Shown here piece after piece: positions 17,489 through 26,613 of a DNA stretch of 64,000 nt. Source of the DNA: Burkholderiales bacterium (GTDB lineage: Bacteria; Pseudomonadota; Gammaproteobacteria; Burkholderiales; UBA6910); NCBI GenBank assembly GCA_026005015.1, contig BPKG01000002.1, positions 62,001 through 126,000 on the forward strand, written 5' to 3'. The first letter of the stretch is position 1. Every line of letters starts with the position of its first letter. A model generated the notes under the pieces. It did no database searches. It was not told the DNA's origin and saw only the letters and a list, made by a program, of their open reading frames with translations. The position numbers were made by a program, and so were the translations under genes.

Positions 17489-19114
17489 ATGGAAACGGTG
17501 CTCCATCGTCTCGGCATCGAGCCCGCCAATCCGGCAGGCTATTGCGCCCCGTCCACCTGGCTTCCGGGCGCCGGTCAGTTCCCTTCCCTCAATCCGGCCA
17601 CCGGGGAGCCCATCGCTACCGCGGGCGCCTGCACGGCCGCCGACTACGAGACGGTGATCGCCAGCAGCCGGCAGGCGCAGCGGGAGTGGTGCCGGGTGCC
17701 GGCCCCGAAGCGCGGGGAGCTGATCCGGGCGATCGGCGACGCCCTGCGGGCCGAAAAGGATGCCCTCGGCACCCTGGTGTCCCTGGAGACGGGCAAGATC
17801 AAGCAGGAGGGGGACGGGGAAGTCCAGGAGATGATCGACATCGCCGACTTCGCCGTGGGCCAGTCCCGCATGCTCTACGGCCGCACCATGCCTTCGGAGC
17901 GCTCCCAGCACCGCATGTTCGAGCAGTGGCACCCCCTGGGCCTGGTGGGGGTGATCACCGCCTTCAACTTTCCCGTGGCCGTGTGGGCGTGGAACGCGTT
18001 CTTAAGCGCCGTGTGCGGCAACGTGACCGTGTGGAAGCCCTCGCCCAAGGCGTCCCTGAGCGCCCTGGCCGTGCAACACCTGGTCAACCGGGTGCTCGCG
18101 CGCTTCGGCTATGACGGCGTTTTCGCCCTGCTGCTCGACCCGGGCACGGAGGCGGCCGAGCGGCTGGCGGCCGATCCGCGGATCAACCTCTTGTCCTTCA
18201 CCGGCTCCAGCGCCGTGGGCCGGCGTGTGGCCCAGGCGGTGGCGGCGCGGATGGGCAAGTGCCTGCTGGAGTGCTCCGGCAACAACGCCGTGATCGTGGA
18301 CGAGGCCGCCGACCTGAAGCTGGCCATTCCGGCCATCGTTTTCGGCGCGGTGGGCACCGCGGGACAGCGCTGCACTACCACCCGCCGGCTGATCGTCCAT
18401 GCCTCCTGCATGGAGGAGGTGGTGGCCCGGCTGATCGATGCCTACCGGCAGGTGCGCATCGGCGATCCCCTGGACCCCGCCACCCTTATGGGGCCCCTGA
18501 TCGACGGAGCCGCCGTGGAGCGGTTCCGGGCCACCCTGGCCGAGATCCGGGCCCTCGGGGGAGAGGTGCTCTACGGAGGCGAGGTGCTACCGGGCCCCGG
18601 CTATTACGTGCAGCCCACCATTGTCCGGGCGGAGAACCACTGGCCGGTGGTCCAGCGGGAGACTTTCGCCCCCATTCTCTACGTGATGCCCTACCGCACC
18701 CTGGAGGAGGCGATCCAGCTCAACAACGGCGTTCCCCAGGGGCTTTCTTCGGCGCTGTTCACCACCGACCTGCGGCGGGCGGAGCAGTTCCTCTCGGCGG
18801 AAGGCAGCGACTGCGGCATCGCCAACGTCAACCTGGGCACCTCGGGGGCCGAGATCGGCGGGGCGTTCGGAGGCGAGAAGGAAACCGGCGGTGGGCGCGA
18901 GGCGGGCTCCGATGCCTGGAAAGCCTACATGCGGCGCCAGACCAACACCATCAACTGGGGTTCGGCCCTGCCCCTGGCCCAGGGGATCCGCTTCGAGGTG
19001 GGGGAAGCGGGACGGCGAGAGGCGCCCCGTGATGCGGCGCCCCATCTCGAGATCGGGCAAAGCGCGCAGAGGAAGAGGTCAGTGCAGGTGCTTGCGCCCC
19101 GGCGGCACCGATGA
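17489..19114 (+). CDS. ALDH7-type aldehyde dehydrogenase (P5C or aminoadipate semialdehyde dehydrogenase)
   Basis: A 541-residue NAD-dependent aldehyde dehydrogenase. The catalytic cysteine is in [10 protein letters not shown], the general base Glu in LLECSGNNA, and the coenzyme loop in [10 protein letters not shown]. The subfamily resembles AmaB / antiquitin, which oxidises alpha-aminoadipate semialdehyde. Next to the arginase-OAT fusion (49 bp gap), oxidation of glutamate semialdehyde/P5C to glutamate is the likely job. The chain runs about 30 basic, low-complexity residues past the usual end near GIRFEV and overlaps the convergent gene's 3' end by 36 bp. This suggests loss of an earlier stop. 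Confidence 0.88.
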   Translation: METVLHRLGIEPANPAGYCAPSTWLPGAGQFPSLNPATGEPIATAGACTAADYETVIASSRQAQREWCRVPAPKRGELIRAIGDALRAEKDALGTLVSLETGKIKQEGDGEVQEMIDIADFAVGQSRMLYGRTMPSERSQHRMFEQWHPLGLVGVITAFNFPVAVWAWNAFLSAVCGNVTVWKPSPKASLSALAVQHLVNRVLARFGYDGVFALLLDPGTEAAERLAADPRINLLSFTGSSAVGRRVAQAVAARMGKCLLECSGNNAVIVDEAADLKLAIPAIVFGAVGTAGQRCTTTRRLIVHASCMEEVVARLIDAYRQVRIGDPLDPATLMGPLIDGAAVERFRATLAEIRALGGEVLYGGEVLPGPGYYVQPTIVRAENHWPVVQRETFAPILYVMPYRTLEEAIQLNNGVPQGLSSALFTTDLRRAEQFLSAEGSDCGIANVNLGTSGAEIGGAFGGEKETGGGREAGSDAWKAYMRRQTNTINWGSALPLAQGIRFEVGEAGRREAPRDAAPHLEIGQSAQRKRSVQVLAPRRHR

Positions 19115-19624
19115 GAGGGAGGGCGCCGGAGCCGCCTCGCCGCCTTGCTGCCATTGGCGGCGGAAAAGATCGTTCACCAGGGCCACCACTTCGTTCACCG
19201 CTCTTTCGTCGAACTGGCGCGCGAGCAGCCCCGCCACGTCCTCCACCATGCGCCGGCGCTGGGCCTCGTGGATCGCTTCGGAGGTGGGGCCGATGAAGAT
19301 GAGCCGGGTTTCGTCGTTGCCGTTCTCGTGGTAATAGGTGAGCTCCAGCTCGGCGGCCTGCTCGGTGAGGGGCCCCAGCAGCTCCACCGTCTCCTCCAGC
19401 TTCTGCTCGAAGGTGCGCCCCACGGCGCCGGTCCAGCAGATTTCCAGCACGCCGTCCCGGGCGTGGTAGACGATGCCCGGCTGGTCCGGCTCCAGGCTCT
19501 TCGCTTCCTCCATGCGCTCCACATCGAGATACTCGAGCCACGGGCGCAGGGCCGCCTCCACCTGACGGCGGGTGACGCCTTCGCATAGATAGAGGCTGCC
19601 GTGGACGTGAACCTCGGTACGCAT
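19079..19624 (-). CDS. Conserved hypothetical protein
   Basis: A 181-residue cytosolic protein starting [15 protein letters not shown], with an AAGGAGTTCGGAC ribosome site. Alternating strand/helix pattern, acidic middle region ([16 protein letters not shown]), and a C-terminal helical segment before a Pro/Ser-rich tail. It resembles an uncharacterised betaproteobacterial family, but I cannot assign a number or function. Its 3' end overlaps the ALDH gene by 36 bp, tail to tail. Confidence 0.78.
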   Translation of the reverse strand: MRTEVHVHGSLYLCEGVTRRQVEAALRPWLEYLDVERMEEAKSLEPDQPGIVYHARDGVLEICWTGAVGRTFEQKLEETVELLGPLTEQAAELELTYYHENGNDETRLIFIGPTSEAIHEAQRRRMVEDVAGLLARQFDERAVNEVVALVNDLFRRQWQQGGEAAPAPSLSSVPPGRKHLH

Positions 19625-19793
19625 GTCCGAACTCCTTGGGAGCCAAGGGAAAAGATTATTTAATAATACCACGGGGCCGGGCGCGGGTCAGTCTGGGAAG
19701 CGCCGGATGGCCCGGCGCTTCCGGCGCCGCGACCCCGTGACTCGTCCCTTGAGACGTTCTACCATATCGGCGGACCGTTCCTTCCACCTCCCC

Positions 19794-20717
19794 GTGACCC
19801 TGGCCTCATTGCTGGCAGCCCTGCTGCTCGATTACTGGCGCCCCCTGGATCGGGATCACCCCCTCGCTTCCCTCTTCACCCGCTACGCCGATTTCCTCGA
19901 GCGGCAGTTCAACGGCGGCGAGCGCCATCAGGCCGTGGTGGCCTGGGCCCTCGCGGTCCTCCCGGTCCTCGTCGCCGTCGGTGTCGTGTACCTCCTGCTC
20001 GCCCAATTGAGCGGGCTGCTCGCCTGGGCGTGGAACGTGCTGGTGCTCTACCTCACGGTGAGCTTGCAGCAGGGAAACCGCGCCCTAGCCGAGATCGAGC
20101 AGGCCTTGAGGCGCGGAGACGATACGCAAGCGCGGGAGCGGCTCGAGCGCTGGCGGGGAGAGACCGCGTCCGATCTCGGCCCCGGGGAGGTGGCGCGCCT
20201 CGCCATCGAGCAGGGGCTGCTGGAGGCCCATCGCGGCGCCCTGGCGGCGGTCTTCTGGTTCGTGGTGCTGCCCGGGCCCATCGGCGCGGTGCTCTACCGG
20301 CTCACCACCCTGATCCAGCAGCGCTGGAGTCGCGCCGACGGAACCGAACGGGCCGCCTTCGCCGGGTTCGCCGCGCAAGCCTTCCAGGTCCTGGATTGGC
20401 TCCCGGCGCGCCTCACGGCGGCGAGCTTCGCCATCGTCGGCGATTTCGAAGACGCCGTGTATTGCTGGCAGCGCCAGGCGTCCACCTGGCTCGACCGCAA
20501 CGAGGGCATCGTGCTGGCGAGCGGCGCCGGAGCCCTGGGGGTGCGGCTGGGGGAGCCCTACCGCCGCTACGGCGAGCTCTTCTATCGCCCCGAGCTGGGA
20601 ATAGGGGACGAGGCCGATCCCGACATGGTGGCGAGCGCCCGGCTGATGATCTGGCGGGTAATCACCCTGTGGGGTGGCGTCCTGGTGCTGATCGCGGTGG
20701 CTCGCTGGTTCGGCTGA
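19794..20717 (+). CDS. CobD/CbiB (AmpE-like) family membrane protein
   Basis: About 307 residues from a GTG that matches the family's N-terminus (TLASLLAALLLDYWRPL). Four to five membrane segments; contains the conserved PGPIGAVLYRL and NEGIVLASGAGALGVRLG regions of the CobD/CbiB fold. Betaproteobacteria often carry this divergent member apart from cobalamin genes, and none are nearby here, so cobinamide synthesis is doubtful. The start is uncertain: in-frame GTG 19737 and ATG 19707 are alternatives, and no start has a strong ribosome site. Confidence 0.75.
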   Translation: MTLASLLAALLLDYWRPLDRDHPLASLFTRYADFLERQFNGGERHQAVVAWALAVLPVLVAVGVVYLLLAQLSGLLAWAWNVLVLYLTVSLQQGNRALAEIEQALRRGDDTQARERLERWRGETASDLGPGEVARLAIEQGLLEAHRGALAAVFWFVVLPGPIGAVLYRLTTLIQQRWSRADGTERAAFAGFAAQAFQVLDWLPARLTAASFAIVGDFEDAVYCWQRQASTWLDRNEGIVLASGAGALGVRLGEPYRRYGELFYRPELGIGDEADPDMVASARLMIWRVITLWGGVLVLIAVARWFG

Positions 20718-20739
20718 ACGCGGGATCGGACGGGCTGGA

Positions 20740-21663
20740 TCAGGCGTACAGCTTTTTCTTCAGCCGCTCCCGCATGAGGGTCTGGTAGATCGCCAGCCGC
20801 CGCTGGTCGATCTCGCCCCGCTCCACCGCGGCGCGCACCGCGCAGTCGGGCTCTTCCAGGTGGCGGCAGTCGTTGAAACGGCAGACGCCCAGGTGGGGAC
20901 GGAACTCGGGAAAGGCGGCGGCCAGGGCTGGCGGCTCCAGGTGGGAGAGCCCGAAGGCCTGCATGCCGGGGGAATCGATGAGGTCGCTGCCCGGCCCCAG
21001 GTGATAGAGCCGGGCGTGGGTGGTGGTATGGCGGCCCGCGTCCAGGGCCTCCGAGATCTCCCCCGTGGCGGCCCGGGCGCCGGGGACCAGGGCGTTCACC
21101 AGGGTGGACTTTCCCGTTCCGGAAGGCCCCACCAGGACCGTCACCCGCCCTTCCAGGTAAGGGCGCAAGGGGGAGGCGTCCTGTTGGGCCGAGAGAGGGA
21201 CCACGGGATAGCCCAGGCCCTCGTACAGGGCAAGCTGGGAGCGAAGGCGGGCCGCCTCTTCCGCCAGGTCGATCTTATTGAGCACGATCACCGACGGGAT
21301 GGCCGCGGCCTCGGCGGCCACCAGGCAGCGGTTGAGCAACCCTTCGTTGAAAGGAGGCCGAGGGGCGACCAGCACCAGCACCTGGGTCACGTTGGCGGCG
21401 ATCAGCTTTTCCCGCTGGGGGTCGCTGCGGTAGAGGAGGTTTTTCCGGGGCAGGATCTCCTCGATCATGCCTTCCCCCTCCCCCGAAGGCCGCAGCCGCA
21501 CCCGGTCCCCGCAGGCGACCCCGCGCCGCTTGGCCTTCACCACGCACTGGCGCCGGGCGCCGTCGGGGGTTTCCACTTCGAAGCGCCGGCCGTAGGCGGC
21601 CACCACCCGCCCCTCCATCAGGCCGCAGCCCCGGTCGAGTTGGCTCCCGGCCGGGTGATCCAT
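20740..21663 (-). CDS. rsgA: Ribosome small subunit GTPase RsgA
   Basis: Circularly permuted GTPase that checks late 30S maturation. 307 residues from the ATG preceded by GAGGGGAG (a second ATG at 21618 lacks a site). Order: OB fold (residues ~16-75), G4 NKID, G1 GPSGTGKST, G3 DSPGM, then the zinc knuckle with Cys in VCRFNDCRH and EPDC. Last gene of a minus-strand run M48 peptidase - cytochrome c - rsgA, with a 13-bp gap upstream. Confidence 0.95.
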   Translation of the reverse strand: MDHPAGSQLDRGCGLMEGRVVAAYGRRFEVETPDGARRQCVVKAKRRGVACGDRVRLRPSGEGEGMIEEILPRKNLLYRSDPQREKLIAANVTQVLVLVAPRPPFNEGLLNRCLVAAEAAAIPSVIVLNKIDLAEEAARLRSQLALYEGLGYPVVPLSAQQDASPLRPYLEGRVTVLVGPSGTGKSTLVNALVPGARAATGEISEALDAGRHTTTHARLYHLGPGSDLIDSPGMQAFGLSHLEPPALAAAFPEFRPHLGVCRFNDCRHLEEPDCAVRAAVERGEIDQRRLAIYQTLMRERLKKKLYA

Positions 21664-21676
21664 CGGCGCGCTCCCC

Positions 21677-21991
21677 TCACTTGAAGCGGTAGTACCGCTG
21701 GTTCAGATAAGCGGCCACGTGTTCCTCTTCCTCCGGGAACCAGTTGGCCTTCACCTGGGTGGCGCAGAAACGGACCTGGGCCCGGAGCTGGGAGGGATTG
21801 CTCACCCGGCGGTCGGGACGGGTGTAGATGCGGCTGCCGTCGCCGCCGAAGAGAGCCTGGTGGCAAGCGTCGCACTGGGCTTCCGCCATGAGCTGCTCGC
21901 CCTTGGCCGGATCGCCCTTGGGAAAGGGATTAGCCCAGGCGGTTCCCGCCCCGGAGAGGCAGGCGAAAGCAACGATCAGAATGCGCACCAT
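21677..21991 (-). CDS. Small periplasmic cytochrome c
   Basis: 104 residues: a cleavable signal peptide (to about Ala20), then a single CDACH haem motif (Cys40, Cys43, His44). The C-terminal half ends EEEEHVAAYLNQRYYRF, typical of class I cytochromes where the last helix closes over the haem; the distal ligand is not obvious because no Met follows the haem motif. Probably a low-potential or sensor-like monohaem cytochrome. Lies between the M48 peptidase and rsgA genes with gaps of 10 and 13 bp, so likely cotranscribed. Confidence 0.87.
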   Translation of the reverse strand: MVRILIVAFACLSGAGTAWANPFPKGDPAKGEQLMAEAQCDACHQALFGGDGSRIYTRPDRRVSNPSQLRAQVRFCATQVKANWFPEEEEHVAAYLNQRYYRFK

Positions 21992-22001
21992 GGCAACTTT
22001 C

Positions 22002-23258
22002 CTACGAAGGAGCCGGTTCCGCCGCTTGCTTGAGCTGCGCGATGCGCAGCCCGACCGGTGGGTGGGAGTCGTAGAAAGCAGATCGCAGGGGGTCGGGCGT
22101 CAGGGTCGAAGCGTTGTCCTTGTACAGCTTGACCAGCGCCGAGACGAGGCTGGACGCCGGGGCGTGCCGGGCGGCGTAAGCGTCCGCTTCGTACTCGTGG
22201 CGGCGGGAATAATAGGCAGCCAAGGGTCGCAGCGGGAAAAGGAAAGGGGGCGCCGCCAGGAAGAACAGGATCAGGGCGGCGGCGGTGGAGGGCGTGGTGA
22301 CACCCAGGGCCGAGTAGAACCACTCCCGCTCCATCAGCCAGCCGAGGAGCGCGAGCGCCGCAAGGCTCGTGGCTAAGGACCAGGCGAGCCGCTTCGCCAC
22401 GTGCCGCAACCGGAAGTGCCCCAGCTCGTGGGCGAGCACCGCTTCCACTTCGGGGGGCTCGAGCCGCGCGAGCAGGGTGTCGAACAGCACGATGCGCTTG
22501 GACCGGCCGAAGCCCGTGAAATAGGCGTTGCCGTGGCTGCTGCGCCGGGAGCTGTCCATGACGTACAGTCCCTGGGAGCGGAAGCCGCAGCGCTTGAGGA
22601 GCCCCTCCACCCGCCGCTTGAGCTCCCCCTCCTCCAGGGGCGTGAACTTGTTGAACAGGGGCGCGATCAGGGTGGGGTAGAGGGCCACCACGAGAAGGTT
22701 GAACAGAACCCAGGCGGCCCAGGCGTAAAGCCACCAATAGGCGCCCGCCTTTTCCATCAGCCAGAGCACCAGCAGGAGCAAGGGCAGCCCCAGGGCCGCC
22801 GTCACGAGCAACTGCTTCACCAGGTCCGAGACGAACATGGCGGCGGTCATGCGGTTGAAGCCGAAACGGGACTCGATGCCGAAAACCCGGTAGGCGGTGA
22901 GGGGAAGCTCCAGGGCGCCGGCGATCAAAACCACGCTGGCGACCAGGGCCACTCCCGCAGCGAGCCCGGCGCCGAAGGCGCCGTTCCATAATTCGATCAG
23001 CGCCTGCAGCCCGCCGCCCAGGGTAAAGGCGACGACGAGGGCCGCGTCGAGGAGGGTATGGACCAGGGACAGCCGGGTCTTGGCCACGGTGTAATCGGCG
23101 GCCTTCTGGTGCTGGGCGAGCTCGATCACGCCGGCGAACTCGGCCGGTACGGCGCCGCGCCGCTCGCCCACGTGGCGGATGTGGCGCAGGTCCAGCCACA
23201 GCCGGGTCGCAGTGGTGGCTGCCAGGACGGCCAGGAAGAGGGCGGTGAAAGGATGCAT
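22002..23258 (-). CDS. M48 family zinc metalloprotease (STE24/CAAX-type)
   Basis: 418-residue membrane protease. The zinc motif HELGH lies in VLAHELGHFRLRH; the third ligand Glu is in RRHEYEADAYA. Several membrane helices occupy the N-terminal half and flank the active site, as in Ste24. The family takes part in membrane-protein quality control. GC-rich and complete. Divergent from orn, with about 120 bp between the starts. Confidence 0.93.
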   Translation of the reverse strand: MHPFTALFLAVLAATTATRLWLDLRHIRHVGERRGAVPAEFAGVIELAQHQKAADYTVAKTRLSLVHTLLDAALVVAFTLGGGLQALIELWNGAFGAGLAAGVALVASVVLIAGALELPLTAYRVFGIESRFGFNRMTAAMFVSDLVKQLLVTAALGLPLLLLVLWLMEKAGAYWWLYAWAAWVLFNLLVVALYPTLIAPLFNKFTPLEEGELKRRVEGLLKRCGFRSQGLYVMDSSRRSSHGNAYFTGFGRSKRIVLFDTLLARLEPPEVEAVLAHELGHFRLRHVAKRLAWSLATSLAALALLGWLMEREWFYSALGVTTPSTAAALILFFLAAPPFLFPLRPLAAYYSRRHEYEADAYAARHAPASSLVSALVKLYKDNASTLTPDPLRSAFYDSHPPVGLRIAQLKQAAEPAPS

Positions 23259-23378
23259 GGGAAAATGACGCGGCAGTGGGACTTATGACAAAATTTCGCT
23301 TCGCGGGTTTTGGCGAGAGCGGGACCGGGGACGCCGCCGCCGGTTGAGCGGGGCGGCTCTCGTCCGACCCAACCGATT

Positions 23379-23924
23379 ATGGCACAGGACGCGACGCGCC
23401 TCATCTGGATCGACCTGGAAATGAGCGGGCTCAACCCCGACACCGACCGCATCCTGGAGGTGGCGGCGGTGGTGACAGACTCGGCCCTGGAGACGGTGGC
23501 CGAGGGGCCGGTGCTGGTGGTGCACCAGCCCGACTCCCTCCTCGAGGCGATGGATGACTGGAACAAGTCGACCCACGCCCGCACCGGGCTGATCGAGCGG
23601 GTCAAGGCCTCGCGGCTCAACGAGCAGGAGGCGGAGGCGCGCATGCTCGCCTTTCTCGAGGAGCACGTGCCGTCCAAGGCCTCGCCCATGTGCGGCAACT
23701 CGGTGTGCCAGGACCGGCGTTTCCTCGCCCGGTGGATGCCCCGGCTGGAAGCCTATTTCCACTACCGCAACCTGGACGTGAGCACGCTGAAGGAGCTCGC
23801 CCGCCGCTGGCGGCCGGAGGTGGCCGCGGGCGTGGCCAAGCAGGGCAAGCACGAGGCGTTGGCCGACGTCTACGAATCCATCGCCGAGCTCAGGCACTAC
23901 CGCGACAATTTCTTGAGGCTCTGA
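23379..23924 (+). CDS. orn: Oligoribonuclease
   Basis: 3'-5' exoribonuclease that degrades 2-5 nt RNAs, including pGpG from c-di-GMP turnover. 181 residues, the normal length. DEDDh motifs: Asp/Glu in [11 protein letters not shown], the FLEEHVPSK and [12 protein letters not shown] motif, and [15 protein letters not shown] with the final His/Asp. The start is the ATG before AQDATRLIW; the upstream in-frame ATG at 23310 adds 23 residues not seen in the family. Confidence 0.96.
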   Translation: MAQDATRLIWIDLEMSGLNPDTDRILEVAAVVTDSALETVAEGPVLVVHQPDSLLEAMDDWNKSTHARTGLIERVKASRLNEQEAEARMLAFLEEHVPSKASPMCGNSVCQDRRFLARWMPRLEAYFHYRNLDVSTLKELARRWRPEVAAGVAKQGKHEALADVYESIAELRHYRDNFLRL

Positions 23925-23997
23925 AGGATCAGGAAGCTCCGCCGGGCTGGAGCGCCCGCCCGGTCCCCCAGAACAAGACGAACAATTTCCCGCCTCG

Positions 23998-26577
23998 ATG
24001 TTTCACGAAGAACGCCCCATGACGCCGCGCACGGTGTTTCACCTGGAAGTCAACCCGAAGATCCCGCGCCGACTCGCCCGGCTGGAAGAGCTGGCGAACA
24101 ACCTGTGGTACAGCTGGGACCGGCCGACCCGCACCCTCTTCGCCCGGCTGCACCCGGGCCTGTGGGACGCGGTGGGCCACAACCCCAAGGCGTTCCTGAA
24201 GCGGATCGACGAGAAGCTCCTCACCCAGGCGGCGGAAGACCCGGTCTTTCTGGCCTATTACAACCACATTCTCTCCGCCTACGACTCCTACCATTCGGAG
24301 CTGGTGCGGCGGGACGGCCAGGCGCTCCTGGGTCCGGACGACCTGGTGGCCTATTTCTGCGCCGAGTTCGGCTTCCACGAGAGCTTCCCCATCTACTCCG
24401 GGGGCCTGGGCATTCTGGCGGGGGACCATTGCAAGACGGCGAGCGACATGCGCCTGCCCTTCATCGGGGTCGGATTGCTCTACCGCCAGGGCTATTTCCA
24501 CCAGAGCTTGGACAACGACGGCAACCAGCACGCCCAGTACACCGATTCCGACTTCGACGACCTGCCGGTGGCACCGGTCATCGGCCCGGACGGCAAGGAG
24601 CTCAGGGTGGCGGTGGAGCTGCCGGGCCGCAGCGTCTCGGTCAAGGTGTGGCAGGCCCGGGTGGGCCACGTGACCCTTTACCTCCTGGACACGGACCTGG
24701 AGGAGAACCGGCCCGACGACCGGGACATCTCCCACCGACTCTACGGCGGGGACCGCACCATGCGCCTGGAGCAGGAGCTGGTGCTGGGAGTGGGCGGCGT
24801 GCGGGCCCTGGCGGCCCTCGGGCTCAAACCGATTGTGTACCACGTCAACGAGGGCCATGCGGCTTTCCTGGTGCTGGAGCGGGTGCGCATGCTCATGAGC
24901 CAGGGGCTCGATTTCGCCGCCGCCCTGGAGGCGGTGGCAGTGTCCACCGTGTTCACCACCCATACCCCCGTGCCGGCGGGGCACGACCACTTCAGCGACG
25001 AGATGATCCTCACCTACTTCGACTGGTATTTGAAGGAGGTGAAGATCCTGCCGGAAGAGCTGCTGGCCCTGGGCCGCACCCCCGGCAGTAGCGATTTCAA
25101 CATGACGGCCCTGGCGGTGCGGGGCTCCCGCTTCCACAACGGCGTCTCCCGCATCCACGGGGAGGTTTCGGCGCGTATCCTCCAGGGCCTGTGGCCCCAG
25201 ATCGAGCCGGAAGAAAACCCGATGGAGTCGATCACCAACGGGGTCCACGTGCCGACTTTCTTGTTCCAGGATTGGGCGGACGTGTTCGACAAGTTCCTGG
25301 GCAATGAATGGCGCAACCGGCTATGCGACGATTCTTTCTGGGCACGTATCGACGAGATTCCCGATCACCTCTTCTGGAGCACGCGCCAGTCGTTGAAATC
25401 CCAGATGCTCTACCTGGTGCGCCACCGGGTGAGGATCCAGCACTTCCGCAACCACGGTTCGGAGGCCCACCTGGAGCGGCTACTTAAGTACGCCGACCCC
25501 ATTAACCCCCACGTGCTCACCATCGGCTTTGCCCGCCGCTTCGCCACCTACAAGCGAGCGCTACTCCTGTTCCAGGACCTGGAATGGCTCAAGCAGATCG
25601 TCTCCGACCCGGAGCGGCCGGTCCTGTTCATCTTCGCCGGCAAGGCGCACCCGGCGGATGAGCCGGGGCAGGCGTTGATCCGACGCGTGGCGGAGATTGC
25701 CCGCATGCCGGAGTTCGAGGGCAAGATTCTGCTGGTGGAGAACTACGACCTGCGGCTCGCCCGGCGCCTGGTCTCAGGCGTGGACGTGTGGCTCAACAAC
25801 CCGATCTACCCCCAGGAGGCCTGCGGCACTTCCGGCATGAAGGCGGCGATCAACGGGGTGATCAACCTCTCGGTCACCGACGGTTGGTGGGGGGAAGGCT
25901 ACGACGGCAAGAACGGCTGGGCCATCAAACCGGCGCCAGAAAGCATGGACCCGGCGCGCCGCGACCGGGAGGAATCCCGCACCCTGTACGAAATCCTGCA
26001 GGACCAGGTGCTGCCCCTCTACTACCAGCGCGGCAAGCAGGGCTACCCGGTGGAGTGGGTGAAGCTCGCCAAGCGCTCCATCGCCTCCATCCTGCCCCGC
26101 TTCAATTCCGTGCGCATGGTGGGCGAATACGTGCAGCGCTTCTATGCCCCGGCGGCGCGCCAAGGCGCCGCCTACGCCGAGAACCGGTTCGAGAGCGCCC
26201 GGGCGATCGCCGCCTGGAAGTCCCGGGTCCGGCGCGCCTGGCCCGGGGTCCGGCTGCAGCGGCTGGACACGGGGCCCAAGCGTATCCAGTTCGGCAGCCG
26301 TCTCACCTTCAAGGTGGTCATGCATCCGAACGGGCTCGAGCCCGACGACGTGGTGGTGGAGCTGCTGATCGGCCGCACCAGCAAGGCCGACCGGTTGTCC
26401 GAGTACGAACGCTTCCGCTTCCGGCCGGAGGGCGCGGCCGACGATCCGAATCAATACCTCTATACCCTGGACCTGGAGCCGAGCCTGTGCGGGAAGCTCA
26501 ACTACATGATCCGCGCCTACCCCTGTCATCCCCTGCTCACCCACCCCCTGGAGATGGGGATGATGGTATGGCTGTGA
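23998..26577 (+). CDS. glgP: Alpha-glucan (glycogen) phosphorylase
   Basis: 859 residues (852 if the ATG at 24019 is used). Phosphorolysis of alpha-1,4-glucan to glucose-1-phosphate. The N-terminal domain LARLEELANNLWYSWD is the extra module of the archaeal/cyanobacterial-type phosphorylases. The PLP lysine is in ACGTSGMKAAINGV; the glucan site is shown by ITNGVH and GFARRFATYKRA. The C-terminal ~130 residues form a beta-rich domain. Convergent with glgA; part of a glycogen region that also holds pgi, glgC and a GH57 enzyme. Confidence 0.95.
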   Translation: MFHEERPMTPRTVFHLEVNPKIPRRLARLEELANNLWYSWDRPTRTLFARLHPGLWDAVGHNPKAFLKRIDEKLLTQAAEDPVFLAYYNHILSAYDSYHSELVRRDGQALLGPDDLVAYFCAEFGFHESFPIYSGGLGILAGDHCKTASDMRLPFIGVGLLYRQGYFHQSLDNDGNQHAQYTDSDFDDLPVAPVIGPDGKELRVAVELPGRSVSVKVWQARVGHVTLYLLDTDLEENRPDDRDISHRLYGGDRTMRLEQELVLGVGGVRALAALGLKPIVYHVNEGHAAFLVLERVRMLMSQGLDFAAALEAVAVSTVFTTHTPVPAGHDHFSDEMILTYFDWYLKEVKILPEELLALGRTPGSSDFNMTALAVRGSRFHNGVSRIHGEVSARILQGLWPQIEPEENPMESITNGVHVPTFLFQDWADVFDKFLGNEWRNRLCDDSFWARIDEIPDHLFWSTRQSLKSQMLYLVRHRVRIQHFRNHGSEAHLERLLKYADPINPHVLTIGFARRFATYKRALLLFQDLEWLKQIVSDPERPVLFIFAGKAHPADEPGQALIRRVAEIARMPEFEGKILLVENYDLRLARRLVSGVDVWLNNPIYPQEACGTSGMKAAINGVINLSVTDGWWGEGYDGKNGWAIKPAPESMDPARRDREESRTLYEILQDQVLPLYYQRGKQGYPVEWVKLAKRSIASILPRFNSVRMVGEYVQRFYAPAARQGAAYAENRFESARAIAAWKSRVRRAWPGVRLQRLDTGPKRIQFGSRLTFKVVMHPNGLEPDDVVVELLIGRTSKADRLSEYERFRFRPEGAADDPNQYLYTLDLEPSLCGKLNYMIRAYPCHPLLTHPLEMGMMVWL

Positions 26578-26613
26578 GTGCGACGTCCGGGCAGACGGTG
26601 CCATTTTCCCGTC

